A stretch of 64,000 nt of DNA. Origin: Pseudomaricurvus hydrocarbonicus. GTDB taxonomy: Bacteria > Pseudomonadota > Gammaproteobacteria > Pseudomonadales > Cellvibrionaceae. Below the pieces are notes generated by a model. The model searched no databases, was not told where the DNA came from, and saw nothing but the letters and a program-made list of their open reading frames with translations. Each line of letters starts with the position of its first letter. Position 1 is the stretch's first letter. The stretch spans positions 62,001-126,000 of the forward strand of contig NZ_JAAONZ010000003.1 of the NCBI RefSeq assembly GCF_011602365.1, in the 5' to 3' direction. This document shows, piece by piece, positions 18,020 to 26,217 of this stretch. The position numbers were made by a program, and so were the translations under genes.

Positions 18020-18199
18020 AATCCCTCAAATCGATTGTGTGGGTAACTGTTCAGTTTTTTTGAAGACTCCGGACAGTATACAAGGCTTTTTAGTCATCCC
18101 CCGTTTGTTAAGATGGCACCATCAAGCAGCCTTCTCCGCTTTGCGCATCCAGCGCTATGGGGGATACCTGTTATCGCATTGTACTATGGAGATACCTCA

Positions 18200-18790
18200 A
18201 TGACCGTTCTGAAAATTGATACCAGCGCACGCCTAGAAGGCTCAAACAGCCGTGTTTTGTCAGATTACCTGGTGAGCCAGTTGGGGGATCAGGATCTGAT
18301 TGTCCGGGATTTGGTGCGCGAGGCGTTGCCAGAGGTGAGCGCTGAAGATCTGATCGGTGTCCATGGATCGTCTGGCGAAGACCGCCACAGCCTGCAACAA
18401 CACCTGGGACTTTCTGAACAGCTGATTGGGGAGCTTAACGCCGCCGACACCGTCGTTTTTGGCGTGAGTATGTACAACTTCACCGTACCGGCGGCCCTCA
18501 AGCGCTGGATTGATTATGTTTGCCGGGCGGGCGTTACCTTCAAATACGGAGCCAATGGCCCACAAGGTCTGACGGGTATCAAGCGGGCTTTTATTGTCAC
18601 CGCCACCGGTGGCACTCCCGTGGGCAGTCCCGTTGACTTTGCCAGTGGCTACCTGGAGCACATTTGTAAATTCATTGGAGTGGAAACCGTGCATCACATT
18701 GACGCCAGTGGCTCCAAAGGCACGCCCGAAAAGGTGATTGAGTCCGCTAAAGCGCAAATTGATGCGTTGCTGCAGCTTGAAACCGCTTAG
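18200..18790 (+). CDS. azoR: FMN-dependent NADH:quinone / azo reductase
   Basis: A flavodoxin-fold two-electron reductase of 196 residues, close to E. coli AzoR (201). It detoxifies quinones and azo compounds. Family landmarks are KIDTSARLEGSNSR at the FMN phosphate loop, MYNFTVPAALKRWIDYV and RAGVTFKYGANGPQGL, and the TATGGTPVGSP loop. The frame is open upstream to 18113, but the ATG at 18200 has GGAG (18188-18191) at proper spacing and matches the family N-terminus. It is followed by a strong hairpin. Confidence 0.93.
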   Translation: MTVLKIDTSARLEGSNSRVLSDYLVSQLGDQDLIVRDLVREALPEVSAEDLIGVHGSSGEDRHSLQQHLGLSEQLIGELNAADTVVFGVSMYNFTVPAALKRWIDYVCRAGVTFKYGANGPQGLTGIKRAFIVTATGGTPVGSPVDFASGYLEHICKFIGVETVHHIDASGSKGTPEKVIESAKAQIDALLQLETA

Positions 18791-18803
18791 TGGTTCACTC
18801 ACG

Positions 18804-18827
18804 GCAAGAGCGCCGATGCGCTCTTGC
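18804..18827 (+). terminator. hairpin terminator after azoR
   Basis: Perfect 10-bp stem GCAAGAGCGC / GCGCTCTTGC with loop CGAT, 13 bases after the azoR stop. The T-tract is poor (TGCGGGTTT), so intrinsic efficiency is uncertain. Confidence 0.6.
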
Positions 18828-18902
18828 TGCGGGTTTCCGGCTTGCCTGAGCCGTCTTCCTGTTTGTCGCGTATGCCCGGTTTTATTACCGAGGCATCGCC
18901 AA

Positions 18903-18917
18903 CCCCCCCCCCCCCCC
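18903..18917. repeat. poly-C homopolymer of 15 bases
   Basis: A run of 15 consecutive C lies between azoR and the next gene. It is noncoding as read. It is either a slippage-prone contingency tract or a sequencing or assembly uncertainty. Confidence 0.9.
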
Positions 18918-19185
18918 TTCTGTTGATAAGTGAAGCCTATCAGTGCAGATAGGAGAATACTTGCATTGGGCGCTCTGTATTGGTGCGTAAAATAGCTATT
19001 AGAAATAAAAAAATAGTTATTTAATTTCAAAATATTGTTAAAAGTCATGGGAATCGTTATAAAAGCCCACTTTTTAATGGCCTTTGAGTGATTTGGGCAT
19101 GTTATGTGCTGTAGAAGGATTCAGGTGAAGCAGTAAACACCTACTGATCCATCTACGTTCCTGTGAGACACAGGTAAGGACCCCC

Positions 19186-19551
19186 ATGAACTTCAATAAA
19201 CAGATGATCGATCTGGTCAGAGAAATACGGCGTCGTGCCCCGAGCACTGACAAGCCGGGCATTAAGCTGGCAAACCCTGATTTGCTAGTGGATTTGATGC
19301 CGATGTATGAGTCCTGCTCTGATACGGTTACCAAGGCGCTGATCAAAGAGCTCTTCGCTGTTGCAGGAGAGGATTGGTTGGACCGTTTAACCCGTGACGC
19401 CCCGAAGTCCCCGGAAACGGAGCGGGCCCCGGATAAAGTTTATGTGACCAAAGTCTATCGCGGCCAAACCCAATTGGTGGAGGTTCCGGCTAAAGGCCCG
19501 CAATCGCCCTCAACCCAACGTATTTATCGTGGTCAGATTGTGCAGTCTTAA
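19186..19551 (+). CDS. hypothetical protein with YRG-type repeats
   Basis: A 121-residue soluble protein that I cannot place in a family. Residues 1-70 look helical (MNFNKQMIDLVREIRRRAP, then ALIKELFAVAGEDWLDRL). The C-terminal third carries two copies of a short basic strand motif, VYRGQTQLVEVP and IYRGQIVQS. The ATG is preceded by AAGGA at good spacing, and an AT-rich region lies upstream, supporting a real gene with its own promoter. Confidence 0.7.
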   Translation: MNFNKQMIDLVREIRRRAPSTDKPGIKLANPDLLVDLMPMYESCSDTVTKALIKELFAVAGEDWLDRLTRDAPKSPETERAPDKVYVTKVYRGQTQLVEVPAKGPQSPSTQRIYRGQIVQS

Positions 19552-19765
19552 CAGCGCTGCGCCCGCCCTTCACCGGGCCAGTGAATGAACACAAGTTGTT
19601 GCAGCATTTTGAAGCAAGGATGTCAGCTTCAGTTCACGGAAGACGCTGCCGGTTCATGGCGCGCTGCTTATGGTGACTTCATGCCGCCTGTTCATCGATC
19701 AAGCCGTCCACTCACACAGGACACCATCTTCTATTCGCAACGTCGTCGCCTCCTCAATACCGGCG

Positions 19766-20878
19766 TCAGAACTTTTGAGTTTGCGCTGCGGAACCCGTCG
19801 CTGATGCGATTACCGGCCTTTTGACCACCCAGGATTGCAACTGAGACAAAATCCACTCGCTGTCATCCAGTGGGATATCGTGTCCCGCGCTTTTGTGAAT
19901 GCGCAAATCCGCATGCCAGAACTTCGCCAACGACTCTGAACATTTTGGATTGACCACCCGGTCCTGGCGGGAAGCCAGGAGCAGCAACGGTTGGCACAAG
20001 GTTGGCGGCGTGAATCGGGAGGCGGCAAACATCTGCTTAAGGATTGTGCTTTTAGCGACGGGCTGCTGTTGTTGATAAATGCTCCAGCGCTTGGTCAGGT
20101 CCATGCGGCTGGGGTGGTGGTTGCTGGTGCGCTGCACAATCGTTCGCTCTCTGCGTTTCATCGACGTTAACAGTGTGCTGCACAGTAATCCCAACGTGCC
20201 CAGGTACATGCGTTCATAAATGGGGTTGAGACGACTGCTGGTGTTGATCATCACCCCGGCAGCCACCTCCCCGGGAAACCGGTGCATCCAGTCGGCCGTG
20301 ATCATCCCCCCCATGGAAATTGAGAGCAGATGGATCGGCTGGGTGAGGCTACTGGCGTAGTGTTGACGCAACCAGTCGACAATCGCCCCGATGGTGGCCG
20401 GGCTGCTGAGTTGATGATGGGTGCCTGTTCCGGGCAAGTTCAAACAGGTGACACGATCTTGCGGAAATAACCGTTGCAGTTGTTCGGGAAAGGTTTCCCA
20501 GTGACGACCGTCACGGCTGAGGCCCCGCAGCAAGACCCAGTGGCGGGGCCGAGGTTCAGCGTCAACCTGACCCGGGGTTGCCGTGTTGCCGCAGGCCGGC
20601 TCGGTGTTTTTGACGCTGGCCGTATCGGGTGTCTCTTGAGGGACAGGCGCTTCTCTGGTTTTAGGGACAGGCACTTCTGTGGTTTTAGGGACAGTCACTT
20701 CTGTGGTTTTGAACGGCGCCTCTGAGGTCGCCAGAGAGGCGCGCGCGACGTCACCGGTGAATGCCGTCTTCTGACCTGAGTCTGCCGCGTGCGCAGGCCC
20801 TGACGTCGCTAAGGACGTTTCGCTTGGCGTGTTCGTGACCTGATCGTGAGCCTGCGTGTCTGTTTCCGTATCATTCAT
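19766..20878 (-). CDS. alpha/beta hydrolase with repetitive N-terminal tail
   Basis: Residues about 110-355 form an alpha/beta hydrolase. The strand HWVLLRGLSRDG leads to the oxyanion region; the nucleophile elbow is SISMGG, the acidic residue lies in ASRQDRVV and the histidine in SAGHDIPLDD, giving a full Ser-Asp-His triad. The first 110 residues are low complexity (Thr, Pro, Ala, Glu) and include an eight-residue repeat (VPKTTEVP type, three copies) encoded by a 24-bp DNA repeat. It follows the M14 peptidase gene by 12 bases on the same strand, so the two are probably co-transcribed. The substrate is unknown. Confidence 0.85.
   Translation of the reverse strand: MNDTETDTQAHDQVTNTPSETSLATSGPAHAADSGQKTAFTGDVARASLATSEAPFKTTEVTVPKTTEVPVPKTREAPVPQETPDTASVKNTEPACGNTATPGQVDAEPRPRHWVLLRGLSRDGRHWETFPEQLQRLFPQDRVTCLNLPGTGTHHQLSSPATIGAIVDWLRQHYASSLTQPIHLLSISMGGMITADWMHRFPGEVAAGVMINTSSRLNPIYERMYLGTLGLLCSTLLTSMKRRERTIVQRTSNHHPSRMDLTKRWSIYQQQQPVAKSTILKQMFAASRFTPPTLCQPLLLLASRQDRVVNPKCSESLAKFWHADLRIHKSAGHDIPLDDSEWILSQLQSWVVKRPVIASATGSAAQTQKF
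20640..20711. repeat. 24-bp tandem repeat, three copies, inside the hydrolase gene
   Basis: Copies at 20640-20663, 20664-20687 and 20688-20711 (GGGACAGGCACTTCTG type) differ by a few substitutions. They encode the eight-residue repeat in the N-terminal tail of the hydrolase and keep the frame. Confidence 0.9.
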
Positions 20879-20890
20879 ATTTGGGGGTTC

Positions 20891-21979
20891 TTAATCGGTT
20901 TTGCCGCTGTGCAGCGCGTGTTTTTGGTGGCCATACCAGTGTTGTATCGCTTGCTGGTAGAGCCTCTGTTGTTCGATGCCCGTCGGCAGCCATTGTTCCC
21001 AGGCCCGGGTGGCGCGAATCAAAAATTCCATCAACACAATGTGACGGAGCAGGACGCGCTGCAGTCGGTGTGGCATCACGGGGTTAAACAGACCGCTCAT
21101 GGAGGTGAGTTGACGCGGGTTTTTTTTGATCCATCGCCAGGAACCCATTTCCATGGTCATGGGTAAGAAGATGGAGGGTGTCTCAAGCGATTCCAGGTAG
21201 AGGTAATCCCACAGGTCCCCATGTGCAGTATAGCTGTTGGATTGCGGTTCAAACTGATAGTCCAGGTGCGGATAAGTGTTGTTGAGCAGTTGTTTCAGGG
21301 CATAGGCTTCACCGAGATGCTCCATCGGCTTGCGACTGTAGGCATAGGGGAACCAGAGTCGGTCCTTAAAGCCAAAGCCGGAATGGCAATCCAGCACCAG
21401 ACTGAAAGGCCGTTGAAAACATTCGCGACGGATGAGTTGAATTAACGCCTGCGACTCGGTTTCCATCGGGGTACCTTTTTTCCCCCGGTACCAGGGCAGG
21501 GCTGAGTGCAGCCGGTGCCCGCCGGCCAGCCAGGGCGGGCGAGACTCGGCATCGATGGGCGCGTTGCGCATTAAGTCGACGCCGTTGCCATTGCCGCGAG
21601 TGTTGCGAAGTAAACCTACAGGGTTGAGCGCCGGTACGAAAATCAAGGTCAGATGTTCCAGCCCACTGGACAGTGATTGATCCCATTTCAACCTTTGAAT
21701 CAAGGTATTTAAAAAAGTCAGCACCACTTCGGTGCCGATACGCTCCAGTCCATGAACCCCGCCGGTGTAAATCAAACAGGGGGCCTGAGGGTTGCGACTG
21801 CCGAGCGTGATGCTGTGCACGGGCAAAAACTGATTTTCAAAGGGAACCTCTACCAGGCGGGTGACACGAAGAAGCTCGTGGCTCTGCGCTTCAAGGCGGC
21901 TGAGTTGTTGCAGAAAAGACCAATCGTTTATACCGCGACTCCTTGGGCGTGAGTGGGCTGAGGCGGAAGTTGACTTCAA
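20891..21979 (-). CDS. M14-family zinc carboxypeptidase-like protein
   Basis: M14 metallopeptidase fold. Zinc ligands are His and Glu in GGVHGLERIG and His in LDCHSGFG. The substrate-binding stretch is NGNGVDLMRN, and a catalytic Glu is likely in MTMEMGSW. No signal peptide is seen, so it is probably cytoplasmic, acting on peptides or acylated amino acids. The start is unclear: the frame begins at a TTG (21979) without a Shine-Dalgarno, whereas a perfect AAGGAG (21939-21944) sits seven bases before an ATA at 21931. It is the first gene of a pair with the hydrolase. Confidence 0.85.
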   Translation of the reverse strand: MKSTSASAHSRPRSRGINDWSFLQQLSRLEAQSHELLRVTRLVEVPFENQFLPVHSITLGSRNPQAPCLIYTGGVHGLERIGTEVVLTFLNTLIQRLKWDQSLSSGLEHLTLIFVPALNPVGLLRNTRGNGNGVDLMRNAPIDAESRPPWLAGGHRLHSALPWYRGKKGTPMETESQALIQLIRRECFQRPFSLVLDCHSGFGFKDRLWFPYAYSRKPMEHLGEAYALKQLLNNTYPHLDYQFEPQSNSYTAHGDLWDYLYLESLETPSIFLPMTMEMGSWRWIKKNPRQLTSMSGLFNPVMPHRLQRVLLRHIVLMEFLIRATRAWEQWLPTGIEQQRLYQQAIQHWYGHQKHALHSGKTD

Positions 21980-22217
21980 TATATCAAAATCAAGAGGCGG
22001 TAAGCAGAGCGTCTTGTTAAATTCACGAAGAGTTCACAAACATGGCGAGCCGACTCGAATGTTTAGGGATTAAGAAAGTTTCGTCATATCACCCTGGCGT
22101 CAGACCCTGTCAACGTTATAATTTTCATCGGGTATGGCCGCTGGTGCTCCCGGCAGGGGGCTGACGGATTCATCTTATGCATGAAAGCAGGCACAGACAG
22201 CAAAATGGAAAGGCGAG

Positions 22218-23672
22218 ATGATTAACAGTAGGGCAACGGTGTACTTGCTGGCTTTCCCGATTGGCCTGATGGGTGTCGTGCAGGGTGGGTTTGCGCTGCT
22301 GTCGCTGATTGTGTTCCACGATCATCAGGAAGTCCCTTTTCTGGAGCCGTCGGTGGCCATGATGGTGACGTCGGTGATGTTGTTTGCCAGCGCACGGGGC
22401 ACTGACAACACCAAAATCGGATTTCGCGACGCGCTGTTGTTCGCCACGTCCACCTGGATCATTTGTGGCATTCTTGGGGGGGTGCCGATTATTCTCACCA
22501 CCGGCGTGTCCTTTACGGACGGTGTCTTTGAATCCATCAGTGCCCTCACCACCACCGGCGCAACGATCCTGACCGGCCTGGACGACATGCCCCGCTCTTT
22601 TCTTTTGTACCGCCAATTTCTGCAGTGGCTGGGCGGGTTGGGGGTGGTAATTTTTGTCGTCGCGGTTTTGCCCATGCTGAACGTGGGTGGCATGCGGTTG
22701 TTAAAAGCCGAAACGCCCGGTCCGATTAAGGATGACAAGCTCTCGCCGAGAATTGCCAATACCGCGCACTACTTATGGCTGGTCTATGTGACCATCACCC
22801 TGATGTGCACGGTCAGTTATTACGCCGCCGGTATGACTGCCTACGACGCCCTGGCTCACAGCCTGAGCACGGTGTCGACAGGCGGTTTCTCTACGCACGA
22901 TGCCAGCATGGGTTTTTTTGACAGCAGCCTGATCCTGGCCATTGCCAATGTCTTTATGGTGCTGGGGGCCATCAGTTTCGCCATGCATTTCAGAGTGGGG
23001 CGTGCGAGTGCTCCGCGACTCTATTGGCAAGATGAAGAGACCCGCAGTTTTCTGCTGATTGTGCTGTGTATGGGACTGCTGATCACACTGCTGCTGTTGG
23101 CTACGCAACAGTACGAGGATGTGGTGACGGCTTTCAGCGACGGGGTGTTTATGTTGATCTCCTTTATTACCAGCACGGGGTTTGGGGTGCCGGGCTTCAC
23201 GGACTGGCCGCAGGAAATTGCCTTGCTATTGGTGATTGCCGGCTATCTTGGCGGGTGCGCGGGCTCAACCGCCGGGGGCAACAAAATTATCCGCAATATA
23301 CTCAGCGCCAAACTCATTCTGATTGAGATGCGGCGCCTGATTCACCCCAGCGGGGTTTTCAGTTTGAAGTACCAGGGTCGCACGGTGGAGCCCAGTGTCT
23401 TGAGTGCGACGCTGGCCTTCATGGCCATCACCGCCATCAGTACACTGTGCATTGCCATTGCGCTGATGATCACCGGGCTTGATTTTTGGTCCGCGTTTAC
23501 GGCGGTGGCGGCCTGTTTGAATGTGCTGGGGCCGGCTTTTGGCGAATTGGGTAACAATTTTCAGCCGGTTTCGGATGCGGGCACCTGGATGTTGTCGGGA
23601 GCGATGATTTTGGGGCGACTGGAATATTTCACCGTGTTGGCCTTACTGCTGCCGGGCTTCTGGACGCGTTAA
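22218..23672 (+). CDS. trkH: Trk-type potassium transporter membrane subunit
   Basis: A polytopic inner-membrane K+ channel-like subunit of 484 residues, the same size as E. coli TrkH (483). It shows repeated membrane-pore-membrane units with filter-like segments such as ALTTTGATILTGLDDMP, STVSTGGFSTHDAS and ITSTGFGV, and the motif QWLGGLGVVIFVVAVLP. It should work with the cytoplasmic NAD-binding TrkA, which is not in this window. AAAGGCGAG lies directly before the ATG. The gene is monocistronic with a 238-base upstream spacer. Confidence 0.95.
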   Translation: MINSRATVYLLAFPIGLMGVVQGGFALLSLIVFHDHQEVPFLEPSVAMMVTSVMLFASARGTDNTKIGFRDALLFATSTWIICGILGGVPIILTTGVSFTDGVFESISALTTTGATILTGLDDMPRSFLLYRQFLQWLGGLGVVIFVVAVLPMLNVGGMRLLKAETPGPIKDDKLSPRIANTAHYLWLVYVTITLMCTVSYYAAGMTAYDALAHSLSTVSTGGFSTHDASMGFFDSSLILAIANVFMVLGAISFAMHFRVGRASAPRLYWQDEETRSFLLIVLCMGLLITLLLLATQQYEDVVTAFSDGVFMLISFITSTGFGVPGFTDWPQEIALLLVIAGYLGGCAGSTAGGNKIIRNILSAKLILIEMRRLIHPSGVFSLKYQGRTVEPSVLSATLAFMAITAISTLCIAIALMITGLDFWSAFTAVAACLNVLGPAFGELGNNFQPVSDAGTWMLSGAMILGRLEYFTVLALLLPGFWTR

Positions 23673-23841
23673 AGGGGCTCTCTTTGGTCCGACCTGCGGC
23701 TGTCGCGCCGCGCTGGCTGCCATCTTGGCGCTTGCTTGTGGGGGGCGCGCACATGAAAACCTCAGTCACAAAACAGCCTCATACTCAGGACCGCCTCATC
23801 CCCAAGACAACCTCAGCCGCAAGAGAGAGCGGCCCGGGGCG

Positions 23842-24219
23842 TCAATCAAACCACCGCGCCAGCTTGTCCCGGGCTTTTTCGGCATGCTCTTTTTTAATGT
23901 GCTTGGCGATGGCTGCGGTGGCCGCCACCAATACTCCCAGGTCGTCGGAGTAACCGATAAACGGGGATAAATCCGGAATGGCATCAAGGGGGGCAATAAA
24001 ATACCCCAGCGAGGCGTAGACGGTGGTTCTCGCCCAGGCGGGTGTGTCGGGGTCCTGTGACGCATAGTAGAGCTTGAGCGCCGGCTCCAGCACACCCTCG
24101 CCGGCGATGCGGGCGTACTTTTTGGTTTTACGCCAGAAGCCGGTATCGGAGTATTCGTTTTCGAAAGGGTTTGCGGTGGTGGTCTCGTCAGTGCCTTTGC
24201 GCGCTGTCTGTTTGGTCAT
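23842..24219 (-). CDS. YkvA / DUF1232 family protein
   Basis: A 125-residue protein with the DUF1232 signature in the middle (YASLGYFIAPLDAIPDLSPFIGYSDDLGVL), flanked by KLYYASQDPDTPAWAR and a C-terminal amphipathic helix (AKHIKKEHAEKARDKLARWF). The family is widespread and membrane-associated, and its function is not established. The N-terminal 25 residues are polar and variable. It converges on trkH. Confidence 0.88.
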   Translation of the reverse strand: MTKQTARKGTDETTTANPFENEYSDTGFWRKTKKYARIAGEGVLEPALKLYYASQDPDTPAWARTTVYASLGYFIAPLDAIPDLSPFIGYSDDLGVLVAATAAIAKHIKKEHAEKARDKLARWFD

Positions 24220-24300
24220 GGGAGCTCCCGTATCGTGACTGCCTGCAGTCGCTGACCTGCAACAATATCTACAGTGTAGCTTGTGGGGGTGGCTGAGGGG

Positions 24301-24394
24301 ACGGTTTTAGAGGGGACAGTTTAGAGGTGACAGGTGAGAGGGACAGTTTAGAAGTGACAGTTAAGGGGTGGCAATTAAGAGGTGGCAATTAAGA
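24301..24394. repeat. imperfect short repeats (GACAGTTTAGA and GGTGGCAATTAAGA types)
   Basis: GGGACAGTTTAGA occurs twice, GTGACAG occurs twice, and a 14-base unit GGTGGCAATTAAGA is repeated in tandem at about 24367-24394. The words GTGACAGGTGA and GACAGTTTA are shared with the repeat block near 5.5 kb. Confidence 0.75.
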
Positions 24395-24412
24395 GGGGGC
24401 GGGTGTCTGTGC

Positions 24413-24452
24413 CAAAAAAAACGGGGGAGCCGCACGCTGCGGTTCCCCCCGT
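24413..24452 (-). terminator. rho-independent terminator of the pnt operon
   Basis: Read on the minus strand, a 14-bp GC-rich stem (ACGGGG...TGCGG with one bulged base) is followed by a run of eight T. It lies 36 bases after the pntB stop. Confidence 0.88.
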
Positions 24453-24487
24453 TGGTTGAGTGGCTAATGCCTTGGGTTAACCGTCAC

Positions 24488-25909
24488 TCAGTCACTCAGG
24501 GACTTGGTCAGCTCAAGGATAGCCGTCTTGCCGTCGCCAAACAGCATCAGGGTGTTGTCTTTGGCGAACAGCGGGTTAGGCAAGCCGGCAAAGCCTGCCG
24601 ACAGCGAACGTTTCACCACAACCACCGTTTTGGCTTTGTCGACGTTCAGAATGGGCATGCCATAGATTGGACTGCCTTTGTCTTCACGGGCCATCGGGTT
24701 GGTGACGTCGTTGGCACCAATGACGATAACCACATCGGTTTGCTCAAAGGTCGGGTTGATATCATCCATTTCCTTGAGTTTGTCGTAAGGAACTTCGGCC
24801 TCCGCCAGCAGCACGTTCATGTGACCTGGCATACGACCGGCCACCGGGTGAATGGCGTACTCCACTTCGATGCCTCTCGCTTCCAGCGAGTCACCGAGAT
24901 CGCGCACGGCGTGTTGTGCCTGCGCCATGGCCAGGCCAAAGCCGGGCACGATGACCACCCGCCGAGCGGTTTCCAGCAGCATGGCCACTTCTTCCGGCGA
25001 ACTGGCTTTGACCTTGCCGGCATAGACTTCGTCGGCATCCATGGCTTCGCCCGCTTCCGCCATCACACCAAACAGCACGTTGGTCAGGGAGCGGTTCATG
25101 GCTTTACACATGATTTGCGTCAGGATAATACCGGATGCGCCCACCAGCGAGCCGGCGATGATCAGTACGCTGTTGCCCATCACAAAACCGGCCGCCGCCG
25201 CTGCAATCCCGGAGTAGGAGTTCAGCAGGGCAATCACCACGGGCATGTCTGCGCCCCCGATAGGCATAACCAGCAGGATGCCCATGATGAAGGCAGCCGC
25301 CACCATGACCCAGAACAGCTGGGTTTGGGTCGGATCGACGGTGAGATAGCCAATGATACTGATGGAGCCGATCAGCAGGATCGCGGTCACCGCTTTCATG
25401 CCCGGAAAGCCTTTCGGCTGTCCGCCAATCAGTTCCTGCAGTTTGGCAAAAGCGACAAAGGAACCCGTCAACGTCACGGCACCGATAAACACGGCGGCAC
25501 CGGTGGCGATCATGGCAAACGTTCCCATGCCGCCGCCGACAGCGTGGTCGGTGAGTTGAGCCAAAGTACCGCTGGCGGGCTGACTTTTTATAAACTCGGC
25601 GGCAGCGACGGCCAATGACGCACCACCACCAAAGCCGTTTAATGCCGCAATCAATTGTGGCATGGCCGTCATCTGGATTTTAACCGCCAGCGTGGCACCG
25701 ATGATGGCGCCGACAATCGCACCGGCGACAATCCATTCATAGCTCACCACGGAGCTGTTCAGCAGGGTGACGACAATCGCCACCAACATGCCGGAGGCGG
25801 CCAGTTGATTGCCGCGCACGGCGGTTTTCGGTTTGCTTAAGCCTTTGATGCCGAGGATAAACAGCGCGGCGGCAACAATGTAGGCGATTTCAATAATGTT
25901 CGGATTCAC
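24488..25909 (-). CDS. pntB: NAD(P) transhydrogenase subunit beta
   Basis: Forms the proton channel and NADP(H)-binding domain III of the proton-translocating transhydrogenase, which makes NADPH from NADH and NADP+. The N-terminal two thirds are multiple membrane segments (for example IAYIVAAALFILGIKGL and GGGASLAVAAAEFI). The C-terminal domain has VIVPGFGLAMAQAQHAV, the GRMPGHMNVLLAEA segment and VVIVIGANDVTNPMA. At 473 residues it is close to E. coli PntB (462). It is the last gene of pntAA-pntAB-pntB, 12 bases after pntAB. Confidence 0.97.
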   Translation of the reverse strand: MNPNIIEIAYIVAAALFILGIKGLSKPKTAVRGNQLAASGMLVAIVVTLLNSSVVSYEWIVAGAIVGAIIGATLAVKIQMTAMPQLIAALNGFGGGASLAVAAAEFIKSQPASGTLAQLTDHAVGGGMGTFAMIATGAAVFIGAVTLTGSFVAFAKLQELIGGQPKGFPGMKAVTAILLIGSISIIGYLTVDPTQTQLFWVMVAAAFIMGILLVMPIGGADMPVVIALLNSYSGIAAAAAGFVMGNSVLIIAGSLVGASGIILTQIMCKAMNRSLTNVLFGVMAEAGEAMDADEVYAGKVKASSPEEVAMLLETARRVVIVPGFGLAMAQAQHAVRDLGDSLEARGIEVEYAIHPVAGRMPGHMNVLLAEAEVPYDKLKEMDDINPTFEQTDVVIVIGANDVTNPMAREDKGSPIYGMPILNVDKAKTVVVVKRSLSAGFAGLPNPLFAKDNTLMLFGDGKTAILELTKSLSD

Positions 25910-25921
25910 TGTGCAGCCTCC

Positions 25922-26206
25922 TTAATCTTTGCGCTTGAACATGGCAAGCATACGGTTGGTCACCATAAAGCCGCCAACGACGTTGATGGTGGCCAAAGCG
26001 ACAGCCATAAATCCCAGAACGTTGATCAGGGTTTCGTTGCCGCCGTGACCCGCTGCCAGGATGGCGCCCACCAGGGTGACCCCGGAAATGGCGTTAGAGC
26101 CTGACATCAATGGCGTGTGCAAAGTCGGGGGAACTTTGGTAATCAGTTCAATGCCCAGGAAAATTGCCAGCACAAACAGTGTGACGTGAATGATCGAAAT
26201 ATCCAT
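25922..26206 (-). CDS. pntAB: NAD(P) transhydrogenase subunit alpha, membrane part
   Basis: A 94-residue protein corresponding to the C-terminal membrane region of E. coli PntA, encoded separately as in Rhodospirillum and Pseudomonas. Three hydrophobic segments are visible (VTLFVLAIFLGIELI, GSNAISGVTLVGAILAA, VLGFMAVALATINVVGGF), with the conserved PPTLHTPLMSG loop between the first two. It completes the proton pathway together with PntB and sits between pntAA and pntB. Confidence 0.95.
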   Translation of the reverse strand: MDISIIHVTLFVLAIFLGIELITKVPPTLHTPLMSGSNAISGVTLVGAILAAGHGGNETLINVLGFMAVALATINVVGGFMVTNRMLAMFKRKD

Positions 26207-26217
26207 TTGGGGTCTCC

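Larger units (their letters stand above)
18791..19185. other. intergenic region with hairpin, poly-C tract and AT-rich promoter zone
   Basis: 395 bases with no supported gene. It holds a hairpin, a 15-base C run and a clearly AT-rich stretch (about 18985-19075) that probably carries the promoter of the following small gene. Confidence 0.55.

Noticed and set aside
18060-18082. TTGAAG and TATACA as an azoR or LysR promoter
   Set aside because: The spacing of 11 bases is too short for a sigma-70 promoter.
18260-19048. Minus-strand open frame across azoR and the poly-C tract
   Set aside because: It is antisense to azoR, and the Gly run is just the C homopolymer read on the other strand.
24368-25618. 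A 416-residue plus-strand open frame
   Set aside because: Antisense to pntB, His/Gln-rich and with no domain. It is a shadow.
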